A DNA stretch of 24,197 nt, from positions 1 to 24,197 of the forward strand of contig DAOTXR010000075.1 in the NCBI GenBank assembly GCA_034435375.1. The letters are read 5' to 3'. Positions 15,797-24,065 of the stretch are shown here, piece by piece. Numbering within the stretch: the first letter of the stretch is position 1; every line of letters starts with the position of its first letter. Below the pieces are notes generated by a model that saw only the letters and a list, made by a program, of their open reading frames with translations, searched no databases and was not told where the DNA came from. This DNA is from DAOTXR01 sp034435375 (lineage in GTDB: Bacteria > Chloroflexota > Anaerolineae > Aggregatilineales > UBA3940). The position numbers and the translations under genes were made by a program.

Positions 15797-16483
15797 ATGG
15801 CTACCGCAACACACGAGGGCAATCACACACTGAATAATCATCGCAATGGCAATGGCAATGGCAACAGCCGGATTATCTATCCCGCTGAGGTGACGACGCG
15901 GCCTGCGCTTGTCGTCATCGATCACAGGGCAGCGATTGAGGAGGCTGTCCGCACCATCCTGCTCCATGTGGGCGAAGACCCGCAGCGCGACGGCCTGCTG
16001 CGGACGCCGCACCGCGTGGCCAAGATGTATGGCGAGCTGCTTGACGGTTATCACCAAGACCCGGAAACAATCGTCAACGGCGCGCTGTTCGAGGTGGACT
16101 ACGATGAGAACGAGATGGTGGTCGTGGCCGACATCGAGTATAACTCGCTGTGCGAGCACCATATGCTGCCCTTCGTCGGCAAGGTGCATGTCGCCTATAT
16201 CCCGCGCGACAGAATCGTTGGCCTGAGCAAGATTCCGCGCCTTGTGGATATGTTCGCGCACCGGCTCCAGGTTCAGGAGCGCCTGACCAACCAGATTGCT
16301 GACGCGCTGGTTGAGACCCTCGATCCCCTGGGCGTGATGGTGGTGGTCGAAGGACAACACATGTGTGGGTCGCTGCGGGGCGTTAAGAAGCACGGCGTCA
16401 ACATGGTCACCACAGCCAAACGCGGCGAGTTCCGCACCAGCCGCGAGTTGCAGGACGAGTTCTACCGACTGATGGGTAGATAG
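15797..16483 (+). CDS. folE: GTP cyclohydrolase I
   Basis: FolE converts GTP to 7,8-dihydroneopterin triphosphate, the first pterin step, in the cytoplasm. The 228-residue protein has RDGLLRTPHRVAKM (64-77), the zinc region SLCEHH with C119 and H122, and the second site QHMC with H188 and C190, matching the C, H, C zinc ligands of type IA enzymes. After C190 the usual Met is Gly (CGSLRGV rather than CM-x-x-RGV). The first 40 residues are an extension with an NGNGNG run encoded by a three-unit AATGGC repeat (15845-15862). ATG 15797 follows GAAGGG by 10 bases. It leads folE-SDR-folB and has a structured leader. Confidence 0.95.
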   Translation: MATATHEGNHTLNNHRNGNGNGNSRIIYPAEVTTRPALVVIDHRAAIEEAVRTILLHVGEDPQRDGLLRTPHRVAKMYGELLDGYHQDPETIVNGALFEVDYDENEMVVVADIEYNSLCEHHMLPFVGKVHVAYIPRDRIVGLSKIPRLVDMFAHRLQVQERLTNQIADALVETLDPLGVMVVVEGQHMCGSLRGVKKHGVNMVTTAKRGEFRTSRELQDEFYRLMGR

Positions 16484-16507
16484 AGGGCTATTCACCTGCT
16501 CCCACTT

Positions 16508-16523
16508 TGACGGTACGCCGTCA
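16508..16523 (+). promoter_or_regulatory. Intercistronic UACG hairpin next to the SDR ribosome site
   Basis: TGACGG (16508-16513), loop TACG, CCGTCA (16518-16523). The last base of the stem is the first of the AGGAGG ribosome site (16523-16528). A UACG loop belongs to the stable UNCG class, although the closing pair here is G-C rather than the preferred C-G. It may define an RNA end or tune translation of the SDR. Confidence 0.35.
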
Positions 16524-16535
16524 GGAGGTCGCGCA

Positions 16536-17297
16536 ATGGACTTGCGGCATAAGGTCGCCCTGGTCACGGGCAGCGCCCATCGTGTAGGCCGGGCGGCGGC
16601 GCTGGCGCTGGCTCGCGAGGGCGCACACATCGTGATCCACTACGGGCAGTCGGATCAGGCCGCCACTCAGACCGCCGCTGAGATCGCTGCATTGGGCGTG
16701 GAGACCCTGACGTTCTCAGCGGACCTGGCCGATCCGGCCCAGATCGCAGCACTGTTTGAGGCAGTGCAGACCCGCTTTGGCAGGCTGGACGTGCTGGTCA
16801 ACAGCGCCGCCAGTTTCCAGAAGCAGCCCTTCGATGCCATCACACCCGACGATTGGGATCGGGTGATGGCCGTCAACCTGCGTGCGCCATTTTTGTGCAG
16901 CCAACACGCAGCCCATCTGATGCGCGTCTCAGCCCGCCAAGCCCCGGCGCTGATCGTCAACATTGGCGACCTGAGTGGCGTGTATGCCTGGCGGGAGTTT
17001 GTCCAGCATGGCGTCAGCAAGGCCGCCCTACGCCACCTGACCCATATCACGGCCCGCGAACTGGCCCCTGACGTGCGAGTGAACACCCTGATCCTGGGAC
17101 CGGTCCTGCCGCCGCCTGGCATGGACCCCTCGAGCGAGCGCTGGCGGCACATGACGTCCAACCTCCCACTGGGACGCTCCGCCGATCCCGAAGAGGTGGG
17201 ACATGCCGTTGTCTCGCTGGCCCACAATGACTATATCACCGGCGCAGAGCTGTTCCTTGATGGCGGTGAGCATCTGCTTGGACCGGGCAGCCACTAG
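16536..17297 (+). CDS. Short-chain dehydrogenase, pteridine-reductase-like, with altered catalytic residues
   Basis: A 253-residue Rossmann-fold oxidoreductase. It has TGSAHRVG (11-18) for cofactor binding, NSAA (89-92), N114, a C-terminal GAELFLDGG, and a K162 in VSKAAL. The serine of the usual S-Y-K set is D145 (NIGDLSG), as in pteridine reductase PTR1 and FolM-like enzymes. The usual tyrosine, four residues before the lysine, is H158 (HGVSK). It lies between folE and folB, 11 bases before folB, with AGGAGG 7 bases before its ATG. Reduction of a dihydropterin or dihydrofolate is a reasonable inference, and it could stand in for a DHFR. Activity with His in place of Tyr is untested here. Confidence 0.75.
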   Translation: MDLRHKVALVTGSAHRVGRAAALALAREGAHIVIHYGQSDQAATQTAAEIAALGVETLTFSADLADPAQIAALFEAVQTRFGRLDVLVNSAASFQKQPFDAITPDDWDRVMAVNLRAPFLCSQHAAHLMRVSARQAPALIVNIGDLSGVYAWREFVQHGVSKAALRHLTHITARELAPDVRVNTLILGPVLPPPGMDPSSERWRHMTSNLPLGRSADPEEVGHAVVSLAHNDYITGAELFLDGGEHLLGPGSH

Positions 17298-17308
17298 GAG
17301 GGCGCGAC

Positions 17309-17683
17309 TTGGCTCAGGATCGCATTATAATCACCAACCTGCTGTTGCGTGGGTACCTGGGCTTTCAGGCATGGGAACGCGAGAAGAAGCAGGACATCCT
17401 GATCAACCTTGTCCTGGACACCGACATGCGCCGCGCAGGGGAGACCGACTCCGTCGCTGACGCGCTCGACTACAAGGCCATCACTAAAGCCATCATCGCC
17501 CACGTTGAGTCTGACCAGACTCGCTACGATCTGATCGAGGCGCTGGCTACGGCCATCGCGCGCATCTGCCTCGAACATGGCGCCGAGCGCGTCGTTGTGC
17601 GTGTTGAGAAACCCGGCGCGTTGCGCTTCGCGCAATCAGTCGGCGTTGAGATCGAGCGCACCCGCGCCGATTTGGGACTGTAG
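17309..17683 (+). CDS. folB: Dihydroneopterin aldolase
   Basis: FolB cleaves 7,8-dihydroneopterin to 6-hydroxymethyl-7,8-dihydropterin and glycolaldehyde. The 124-residue protein matches the family length and shows E23 (AWEREKKQ), DYK (Y55), LIEALA (E77) and VEKPGALR (K101), the positions of the known catalytic Glu/Tyr/Glu/Lys set. The start is TTG, supported by GGAGG 7 bases upstream that overlaps the SDR stop. FolX, an epimerase of the same fold, is an alternative, but the motif set fits FolB. It is the last gene of the pterin cluster; the next gene has its own promoter. Confidence 0.92.
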   Translation: MAQDRIIITNLLLRGYLGFQAWEREKKQDILINLVLDTDMRRAGETDSVADALDYKAITKAIIAHVESDQTRYDLIEALATAIARICLEHGAERVVVRVEKPGALRFAQSVGVEIERTRADLGL

Positions 17684-17701
17684 CCGTCGTCCTGGTATAC
17701 T
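17672..17701 (+). promoter_or_regulatory. Candidate promoter of the L,D-transpeptidase gene
   Basis: TTGGGA (17672-17677), an 18-base spacer and TATACT (17696-17701) with an extended-minus-10 TGG before it. The -35 lies in the end of folB. The start of transcription would be near 17708, about 36 bases before the ATG. Confidence 0.45.
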
Positions 17702-17743
17702 CCCCCTGAGATCGCCCATCGGCCTGCGCCATTACAGGAGAAT

Positions 17744-18793
17744 ATGGTTTCTCGCCGCGCTATCCTCACATCCCTCGGTCTGATCGGTCTGGGAGCTGCC
17801 GTGGCCCGTGTACCTGGCTTACGCCGCGCCTATGCTCAGGCTGGCGTCGCTTTCCCGCCGCGTTGGAACGGCGAGCCATTGGCGCGCATTGCACAGGCCT
17901 ACCAACCTGCCCGCGCCGAGCCGAACACCACCTCTGAAGTAGTGGCCGAGTTCACGCGCGACGACGTGGTGCGCGTGCGGCGTGTCGTCGAGGGCGAGTG
18001 GGTCTTTGCCAACAGCAACCTGTGGCTTGAGACCAAGTACGGCTACCTCTATGCCTCCCTTGTCCAGCCGATGCATGCTCATCTGCCGGCTCCTCCGCAG
18101 GCCAACCTGGGCGATGGTCGTTGGGCGCAGTTGATCGTCCCCTACTCCGACACTTACAAAACCCCCGGCCCCTCTGGCCACGCCGAGGACTTCAAAGGGC
18201 GCGTTCACTACGGCAGCATCTTCCGCGTCGTTGAGCTGGTCACAGGCTCTGATGGCAGGTCATGGTACCGTGTGCGCGAGATGTACCGCCAGATTTACAT
18301 TCGCGCCACACACCTTCGTCTGATCCCCGATGAAGACCTTGCGCCGATCTCTCCACACGTGCCGCCAGAATACAAAACCATCGATGTGAACCTGACCGAC
18401 CAGACTCTGGTTGCCTATGAGTACGGTGTGCCGGTGTGGGGACACACCATCTCCAGCGGCGTCCGCGACCATCCTACACCGGAGGGCATCCACTACATAT
18501 GGGACAAGCGCATCAGCGAGCACATGGTCGCCGACACGGCTTCCGACGATCCGGACTATTATGATCTGCCCGGTGTGCCGTTTGTGTGCTACTTCACCGA
18601 CGACTGGGTTGCCACGCATGGCACCTACTGGCACAACGATTACGGTCGTCCGCGCAGCCACGGGTGCGTCAACTTACCCCCCGACGCCGCCCGCTGGCTG
18701 TGGCGCTGGACGACGCCCAGGGGATCGTTGACGGAGTTCTACACGCGGTCTGAAAACCGCCTGGAGGGAACAAAGGTCTCCGTGCACTATTGA
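17744..18793 (+). CDS. Exported L,D-transpeptidase (YkuD family)
   Basis: A 349-residue cell-envelope enzyme expected to form 3-3 peptidoglycan cross-links or attach proteins to peptidoglycan. The N-terminus (SRRAIL then a hydrophobic stretch and AYAQA) looks like a Tat-type signal. Residues about 40-215 contain two SH3-like segments, and the C-terminal third is the YkuD domain, with the catalytic set HGTYWH...RSHGCVNL (nucleophile C308). Ribosome site CAGGAG is 3 bases before the ATG, slightly close. It has its own promoter after folB and is followed 52 bases later by the YwiC-like gene. Confidence 0.9.
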   Translation: MVSRRAILTSLGLIGLGAAVARVPGLRRAYAQAGVAFPPRWNGEPLARIAQAYQPARAEPNTTSEVVAEFTRDDVVRVRRVVEGEWVFANSNLWLETKYGYLYASLVQPMHAHLPAPPQANLGDGRWAQLIVPYSDTYKTPGPSGHAEDFKGRVHYGSIFRVVELVTGSDGRSWYRVREMYRQIYIRATHLRLIPDEDLAPISPHVPPEYKTIDVNLTDQTLVAYEYGVPVWGHTISSGVRDHPTPEGIHYIWDKRISEHMVADTASDDPDYYDLPGVPFVCYFTDDWVATHGTYWHNDYGRPRSHGCVNLPPDAARWLWRWTTPRGSLTEFYTRSENRLEGTKVSVHY

Positions 18794-18845
18794 CCATCCA
18801 GCCGGTACGAATGTCTATGCTCCCTTGATACTGTGGACGGCGCGT

Positions 18846-19676
18846 ATGCAGGCTCTTCTCAAGCGTTACAGGATCATCTTGCCCTCTGAACACGGCTCGT
18901 GGTCACTGACATTGGTCCCCTTCGTGATGGGGGCCGGAGTAGCGGCAGTGACAGGCCCGGCTGCCCCCAGATCATCCCTGGCCGTGTTGCTGTGCCTGCT
19001 GGCCGTGATGGCCCTCTTTCTGGCCCGCCAGCCAGCGACGCTGTGGCTCCGCATCCGGCGTGGCCGGGGACCACGCGCCGAGTTTCCGGCAGTTCGCTTC
19101 TGGGCGTTGGGCTTGACGGCCATGGCAGCGCTGGCTGGGATCGGCCTGTTGGCGCTGGGTCGTTGGCCGATGGCCTGGCTGGCGCTGCCTGCGCTGGCCA
19201 TCCTGGCGCTGACTCTCGTCCTGACCACAGAAAGAGGGCCTCGACAGCTCACCACCGAACTGATCGGCGTGGTGGGCTTAGCCTTGAGTGCTCCAGCAGC
19301 CTACGTCAGCGTTGTCGCCGAGCTTAACGCCACTGCCTGGCTGGTGTGGGCAGTCAGCGCCGTGCACAGCCTGATCAGCGTGCTGTACGTCCGCCTGCGC
19401 ATCGACGAGCGGCATAGGCGCGCCTCGCAGGTGGAAAGGGTGAGCGTGGTCGTTGCTCACTTGGCCAGCCTGCTGGCGATCAGTGCGGCGGCGCTGGTCG
19501 GTTGGCTACCGTGGGCCGTGACTCTGGCCACTGCGGCGCTGCTTGTGCGTGCGCTGATCGTGGCCTGGCGCCGGCCCTCACTTGACAACGTGAGGCGCTT
19601 TGGATTTGTCGAGATCGGTGTGGCGCTGGCCTTCTCGCTGTTGGTGATCCTGGGCTTTATGCTGGCCCGTTCCTAA
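18846..19676 (+). CDS. YwiC-like integral membrane protein
   Basis: A 276-residue membrane protein with about eight or nine hydrophobic segments. Its N-terminus, RIILPSEHGSWSLTLVPFVMG, matches the YwiC family pattern of a conserved PxEHGxW near the start. Function is unknown; some relatives are found near respiratory or cofactor genes, but no such genes lie here. The ATG at 18846 is preceded by a weak GGACGG; the frame continues a few codons upstream to a TTG. It lies between the L,D-transpeptidase and the large glycosyltransferase with short gaps (52 and 28 bases), so co-transcription is likely. Confidence 0.75.
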   Translation: MQALLKRYRIILPSEHGSWSLTLVPFVMGAGVAAVTGPAAPRSSLAVLLCLLAVMALFLARQPATLWLRIRRGRGPRAEFPAVRFWALGLTAMAALAGIGLLALGRWPMAWLALPALAILALTLVLTTERGPRQLTTELIGVVGLALSAPAAYVSVVAELNATAWLVWAVSAVHSLISVLYVRLRIDERHRRASQVERVSVVVAHLASLLAISAAALVGWLPWAVTLATAALLVRALIVAWRRPSLDNVRRFGFVEIGVALAFSLLVILGFMLARS

Positions 19677-19704
19677 ATCGACTGTGCTTGGCAGGAGTGC
19701 GACC

Positions 19705-22266
19705 ATGGAACACGCCCGCGTGCGGCGAATTGCTGCTCTCCCTTACACTGTGATGCTCGTCGTGCTCTTGGGTGCAACCACGCTGCGCGCCCTTCGCTTT
19801 GACCAGTGGCCGCCCGGCCTGTCGTATGACGAGGCAGTGAACGGCATCGATGCCGTGAACCTTGGCAGCCTCACACTCATGCCGCCCCGTATCACAGACA
19901 ATGGCCGCTCTGAACTGCTGTTCAGCTTTCTCCTGATTCCCACTGTCCACCTGATCGGCCCGACACGCTTTGGACTGCGCATTGCCTCGCTGTTCCTCGG
20001 CGTGTTGGCCGTCGCAGCGGCGTATCGGGCTGGCCGTCACGCCGCTCCCCTGGGCAGCCCAGCCCGACCCTGGGCCGGGGTGCTGGCTGCCGGCGTGCTG
20101 GCCGTGATGGTGGGGCATATCCACCTCAGCCGGGTGTCCTATCGCGGTATCCTTCTACCGTTCATCCTGCTGCTGTTCGTCGATGCCTTCATAGCAGCCT
20201 GGGAGCATGGCAGACGGCGCGACTTTGCCCTGGCTGGGATGTGGCTGGGACTATGCATCATGAGCTATGCGCCTGGGCTGGTTGCTCCGATCATTGCGGC
20301 TGTGGCCACCTTACATCAGGCGATCCTGCGCCGTCGCCAGCTTCGCGACCGCTGGCGCGGACTGCTGGCTTTCGGGCTGGTCTGCGCCCTGATCTTCGGG
20401 GCGCAGGCCGTGTTGCTGATCGTACAACCCTCCCTCTACCATCGCGTCGGCGAGATGAACCGCTTCTCGCTGCCGCTTGGTGAACAGATCGCAGCTTACC
20501 TGCGGGGTATGAGCAGTGCGTGGTCAGTGATGGGACGCTCCGGCGACGTCAATCCCCAATATAACGTCGCTGAGACTCCCCTCCTGCACACGGCCTTCCT
20601 CTATGGCCTGTTGCTGATAGGGATGGCTGCCTGTGTGCTGCGTCCACGTCGTGCTTTCAGCGTGCTCGGTCTGGGTTTGCTGTTCGGGATGCTGCTGCCC
20701 AATGCCATGGCCGGCGAGATGCGACACGGGCTGCGCATCGTCGGCGAATACGCAGCAGTGCCGCTCGTCGTTGCTGCCTCACTCGATGCGCTGACCTGGC
20801 CGCTGATTCGCTTTCCAGCTCAACCGCGCCTGCAGCTTGCCCAGATGTGGCTGCTTGGCCTATTTCTGGCATCGTGCGTGATCTGGGGGGGCGCACGGAG
20901 CTGGCAAATCTACGCCGATTACTTCCGCTCCGATGTGCGCTGGGGACAGGGCGGAGCGATCTCGGCCTTTAGCTGGTTCTTCGAGACCCGCCGCCTGGCT
21001 ATGGCCGAGTTTGCCGCACAGCATGAGGGCGTGGTGTACGTCCCGCTCACCGAAGCCCGTCACCCCTCGATGCGCTACTTCACGCTGCGTCAGTTCCCGC
21101 GCGTGACGACCTTCGCTGCATACTTTCCATCTGGAGGCCCACTGACACTGCGCCCTGGCGTGTTTTTGATCCCGCCCGACGCCGAGGACCTGGCAACTTT
21201 CGTGGCCTTCATGCCCGATGGCACGCTGGTGCTCCTTCCTCGTCTGGAGGAGGATACAGTGGTTGCGCTGCGCGAGGCAGCCGCCTCGTCTAACTGGGTG
21301 CTGCGCGATGCCTATGGCGAAGTCGCGGCAGCCCTGGTCGAATTTCCGCCGAACGGCAATCCTCTCGTGCTGGAACGACCGGTAGCACATCCTCTGCCCG
21401 CCAACTTTGGCAACCAGGTCAGCCTAGTGGGATGGGATGCGCCGCTCGTGCTGCCAGATGACGACTACATACACGTCACGCTCTACTTTGCTCCGGGCGA
21501 TGTGCAGCGTCACAACGTGTTCGCGTTCATCCAGCTCTGGGATCACGGCTTCGGATGGCTTGCCTCCGGCGAGGAGATCATTCCCAACCGATGGCTGTAT
21601 ACTCCTGAGCAGTGGAAGCCGCAGGACGTAGTCCCCGTGGTTCTCTATCTGCCAGTGCCAGAAGGTCTGGAATGGGGAGCTTACGACCTGGCCATTGGCG
21701 TGAGCGACTTTCGACATCACCCGATTCCTATTCTGACAGACTCAGGCGAAGCCTCAGAAGTTGCGGTAGCGACTGCCTTCAAGGTGCCCCAGCCGCCTCC
21801 GCCTTTCGCGTATGGTGCGTGGAACATCGCCTTCGGCGAGACCGCCTTCCAAAATGTCCTTGCGCTGATGAGTTACGAGGTGCTCGATCAGGCAGGCAAA
21901 CCCATCGACACAGTGCAGCCAGGCCAGCCCCTATCGGTAGTGTTGCACTGGAAGGCATTTCTCCGCCCCGATGCCGATTACACGCTGTTTGTACACGTGG
22001 TAGACAGCGCTGGCACCTTGATTGCCCAGAATGACTCCCAGCCCCTAGGAGGGCGCTACCCGACCAGCGTCTGGAGTCCCGGCGAAGCCGTCATCACAAC
22101 CCATCCCATTGACCTGCCGGCGCAGATCGACGGGCCGATCACGCTGTACGCGGGAATGTACCTGTGGCCCACCATGGAGCATCCGATTGCGTGGCAGGCA
22201 GGAGGCAGCGTCTGGCAGGATGGGCGTGCGCCACTGACTCAGTTGCCTGTCAGTAATCAACAGTAA
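19705..22266 (+). CDS. Large GT-C membrane glycosyltransferase with C-terminal beta-sandwich domains
   Basis: An 853-residue protein. The first half is a polytopic membrane region of the GT-C/PMT-like type: LSYDEAVNGID, the acidic first-loop motif, and the following helices to about residue 410. The second half is soluble and outside. It includes a middle region (from about 420) and then two beta-sandwich modules (VSLVGWDAPLVL... and ALMSYEVLDQ...VVLHWKAF...LFVHVVD), which look like a duplication of one fold. The start has AGGAG 7 bases upstream; an earlier GTG at 19684 is less likely. It ends before a gap and a small unknown gene. The acceptor is unknown; O-glycosylation of surface proteins, such as the Thr-rich ones here, is possible. 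Confidence 0.85.
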   Translation: MEHARVRRIAALPYTVMLVVLLGATTLRALRFDQWPPGLSYDEAVNGIDAVNLGSLTLMPPRITDNGRSELLFSFLLIPTVHLIGPTRFGLRIASLFLGVLAVAAAYRAGRHAAPLGSPARPWAGVLAAGVLAVMVGHIHLSRVSYRGILLPFILLLFVDAFIAAWEHGRRRDFALAGMWLGLCIMSYAPGLVAPIIAAVATLHQAILRRRQLRDRWRGLLAFGLVCALIFGAQAVLLIVQPSLYHRVGEMNRFSLPLGEQIAAYLRGMSSAWSVMGRSGDVNPQYNVAETPLLHTAFLYGLLLIGMAACVLRPRRAFSVLGLGLLFGMLLPNAMAGEMRHGLRIVGEYAAVPLVVAASLDALTWPLIRFPAQPRLQLAQMWLLGLFLASCVIWGGARSWQIYADYFRSDVRWGQGGAISAFSWFFETRRLAMAEFAAQHEGVVYVPLTEARHPSMRYFTLRQFPRVTTFAAYFPSGGPLTLRPGVFLIPPDAEDLATFVAFMPDGTLVLLPRLEEDTVVALREAAASSNWVLRDAYGEVAAALVEFPPNGNPLVLERPVAHPLPANFGNQVSLVGWDAPLVLPDDDYIHVTLYFAPGDVQRHNVFAFIQLWDHGFGWLASGEEIIPNRWLYTPEQWKPQDVVPVVLYLPVPEGLEWGAYDLAIGVSDFRHHPIPILTDSGEASEVAVATAFKVPQPPPPFAYGAWNIAFGETAFQNVLALMSYEVLDQAGKPIDTVQPGQPLSVVLHWKAFLRPDADYTLFVHVVDSAGTLIAQNDSQPLGGRYPTSVWSPGEAVITTHPIDLPAQIDGPITLYAGMYLWPTMEHPIAWQAGGSVWQDGRAPLTQLPVSNQQ

Positions 22267-22343
22267 GATGCCTTGGACTTGCCTCGACCTCAATCCTTGC
22301 CGGGCGCACCATGCTGTGTGGAGGGCTGCTACGAGGATGACAT

Positions 22344-22372
22344 TTGCCCCTAGCCCTGCACACGAGTACACT
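22344..22372 (+). promoter_or_regulatory. Candidate promoter of the small unknown gene
   Basis: TTGCCC (22344-22349), a 17-base spacer and TACACT (22367-22372). The -35 is identical to that at 8243. The start of transcription near 22379 leaves about 35 bases of leader with GGGAGG. Confidence 0.4.
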
Positions 22373-22413
22373 GAGCGCACTATCCAACCCTAGGTGACGA
22401 GGGAGGCCGTGCA

Positions 22414-22644
22414 ATGCCCGCTGCCAGAGTGGTTCAGGCGACCATCATTTACCGTGTCTGGAAACCTGACGGGGAGTTGACTGAGGACGAGAAATCCTTT
22501 ACGTCGCTCGACGAGCTGTTCGCCCTGTGCCTGCACGCTGGCGATCCCCCGCTGGTGGACCGCATCACACTGCGTGGCATCGACGAAGATGGCGACACCC
22601 GCACGCTGACCCTCGCCTTCCGGTCGCTGACCCGCGTCGAGTAG
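22414..22644 (+). CDS. Small conserved-looking protein of unknown function (76 residues)
   Basis: I do not recognise this gene. It encodes a 76-residue acidic soluble protein, MPAARVVQATIIYRVWKPDG at its start, with alternating strand-like segments (ATIIYRVW, DRITLRGI, TLTLAFRSL) suggesting a small beta-rich fold. There is no signal peptide or membrane segment. GGGAGG lies 8 bases before the ATG and a candidate promoter at 22344-22372, so it looks like a real gene. It converges on the histidine kinase gene, with a hairpin between. Confidence 0.6.
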   Translation: MPAARVVQATIIYRVWKPDGELTEDEKSFTSLDELFALCLHAGDPPLVDRITLRGIDEDGDTRTLTLAFRSLTRVE

Positions 22645-22651
22645 CCTGGCT

Positions 22652-22672
22652 GACCTGTCGGGCTTACAGGTC
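22652..22672. terminator. Hairpin between convergent genes
   Basis: GACCTGT (22652-22658), a 7-base loop and ACAGGTC (22666-22672). It lies in the 19-base gap between the stops of the small gene and the kinase and overlaps the kinase stop codon. No T-run is seen on either strand. A bidirectional terminator is possible. Confidence 0.35.
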
Positions 22673-23989
22673 GTCGAGAGGGCCGGTACCTTGCAGCTTG
22701 GACGTGTCGAGCTTGCTTGTAGTCTTTTCTTTGGGAAGCGGCAACACCAACGTAAAGCGACTGCCCTCATTGGGGCCAGGGCTTTCTGCCCAGATGCGTC
22801 CGCCGTGTCGCTCAACGATGGCCTTAGCGATGCTCAGCCCCAGCCCTAGCCCACCATGTCGCCGCGTCATAGGGTCTTCAACCTGGTAGAACTGGTTGAA
22901 AATCCGCTCCAGCTCGTCGCGCGGGATCCCATAGCCGTTGTCACGCACGCTGATCCACACTTCGCGGGAGTGCGCTTCTGCCGACAGGATGATCGCGCCG
23001 CCTGGCGGCGTGAACTTGACCGCGTTGTTGAGCACGTTGGTCAGCGCCATCAACAGCTTACTCCGGTCGGCTCGAATGACCACTGGTTCGGGCAACTCCT
23101 CGATTTCAAAGAGCTGGTTTTTCGCCTCAGCCAGCGGCAGCGTGTCCTTGTAGGCAGCCTGCACGACTTCGTTGACTGACACTTCCTCTATCATCAGTTC
23201 CGACTCGTCGATCTGCACATAGCGCAGGTTGGTCATGCCCTCGATCAAGCTGCGCATCTGCAGGGCGCTGTTCAGCACAACTTCGGCGTGCTCGCTCAAC
23301 TCGCCCTGAGCGTCCTCTCTCAAAAACGTGGCATAGCCCAGGATCACGCCCAGGGGAGTCCGTAGCTCGTGCGAAGCGATGGCGATAAAGTCGGTTTTCA
23401 TCTGATTCAGCCGGTTGAGGTCTTCGTAGGCTTTCTCAAGCGAGCGCACCAGTTGAGCGTTGTCGATAGCCACCGCCGCCTGCGAGGCCAGAATGGTGAT
23501 GTGCAGCACATCTTCCTCAGTGAAGCGGCCTTCCTTCTTGTTGAGCACCTCCAGCACCCCAACCAGCTTCTCGCGGATGCGCATCGGCACACCCATGATC
23601 GAGCGTGTCTGGAATTCGATCTGCTGGTCCACCTGCCGGAAGTGACGAGGGTCCTGCGCGGCATCATCGATGATCAACGCATGGTCCTCAGCAATGATCG
23701 ACCCAGCGATGCTGCCTTCAATAGGGACAATCATGCCGATCAGGTTCTGTGACGATGAACCACAGGCAGCGGCAAAGCGCAGGTCTCCCGTGTGTTTATC
23801 TACCAGAAGGATCGATGCGGCCTCTGAGTCGGTGATCGCGGTCGCCTCTTGCATGATGTAGTCGAGCAGCGCTTTTAGCTCCAGTGTCGAATTCATGATC
23901 AGGCTGACCTCGACCAACCGAGCCAGGGCGTCGAGTTTGCGTTGTAGGCTCTCTACGTTCGTTGGCGGTGTACTGGACTGATCAGGCAC
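22664..23989 (-). CDS. GAF-domain sensor histidine kinase
   Basis: A 441-residue cytoplasmic kinase without membrane segments. A GAF domain (about 35-180, ending FTEEDVLHITILASQAAVAIDNAQ) is joined by a short coiled helix to a HisKA dimerisation domain with the phospho-acceptor H207 in ASHELRTP. The HATPase domain has NVLNNAVKF (N322), DNGYGI (350-355) and GGLGLGLS (379-386). The kinase domain is complete. No response regulator is in the window, so the partner is elsewhere. The GAF domain could sense a small molecule or redox state. The start is GTG, with AGAGGGG 6 bases upstream. A minus-strand promoter candidate lies at 24037-24065. Confidence 0.9.
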   Translation of the reverse strand: MPDQSSTPPTNVESLQRKLDALARLVEVSLIMNSTLELKALLDYIMQEATAITDSEAASILLVDKHTGDLRFAAACGSSSQNLIGMIVPIEGSIAGSIIAEDHALIIDDAAQDPRHFRQVDQQIEFQTRSIMGVPMRIREKLVGVLEVLNKKEGRFTEEDVLHITILASQAAVAIDNAQLVRSLEKAYEDLNRLNQMKTDFIAIASHELRTPLGVILGYATFLREDAQGELSEHAEVVLNSALQMRSLIEGMTNLRYVQIDESELMIEEVSVNEVVQAAYKDTLPLAEAKNQLFEIEELPEPVVIRADRSKLLMALTNVLNNAVKFTPPGGAIILSAEAHSREVWISVRDNGYGIPRDELERIFNQFYQVEDPMTRRHGGLGLGLSIAKAIVERHGGRIWAESPGPNEGSRFTLVLPLPKEKTTSKLDTSKLQGTGPLDDL

Positions 23990-24036
23990 CTGCCGCCCCT
24001 CTCATAGCACCTGTGTGACCCCTGAGGACAGGTGCA

Positions 24037-24065
24037 ACTGTACACTACAACCACCTAAGCTGCAA
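24037..24065 (-). promoter_or_regulatory. Candidate promoter of the histidine kinase gene
   Basis: On the minus strand TTGCAG (24065-24060), a 17-base spacer and TACAGT (24042-24037). Transcription would begin near 24030, about 40 bases before the GTG start. Its -35 abuts the putative element end, so the insertion could have shaped it. Confidence 0.35.

Noticed and set aside
15773..16630. A 285-codon minus-strand frame opposite folE
   Set aside because: folE on the plus strand carries all its zinc and catalytic residues; the reverse frame shows only low-complexity His/Gln/Ala sequence.
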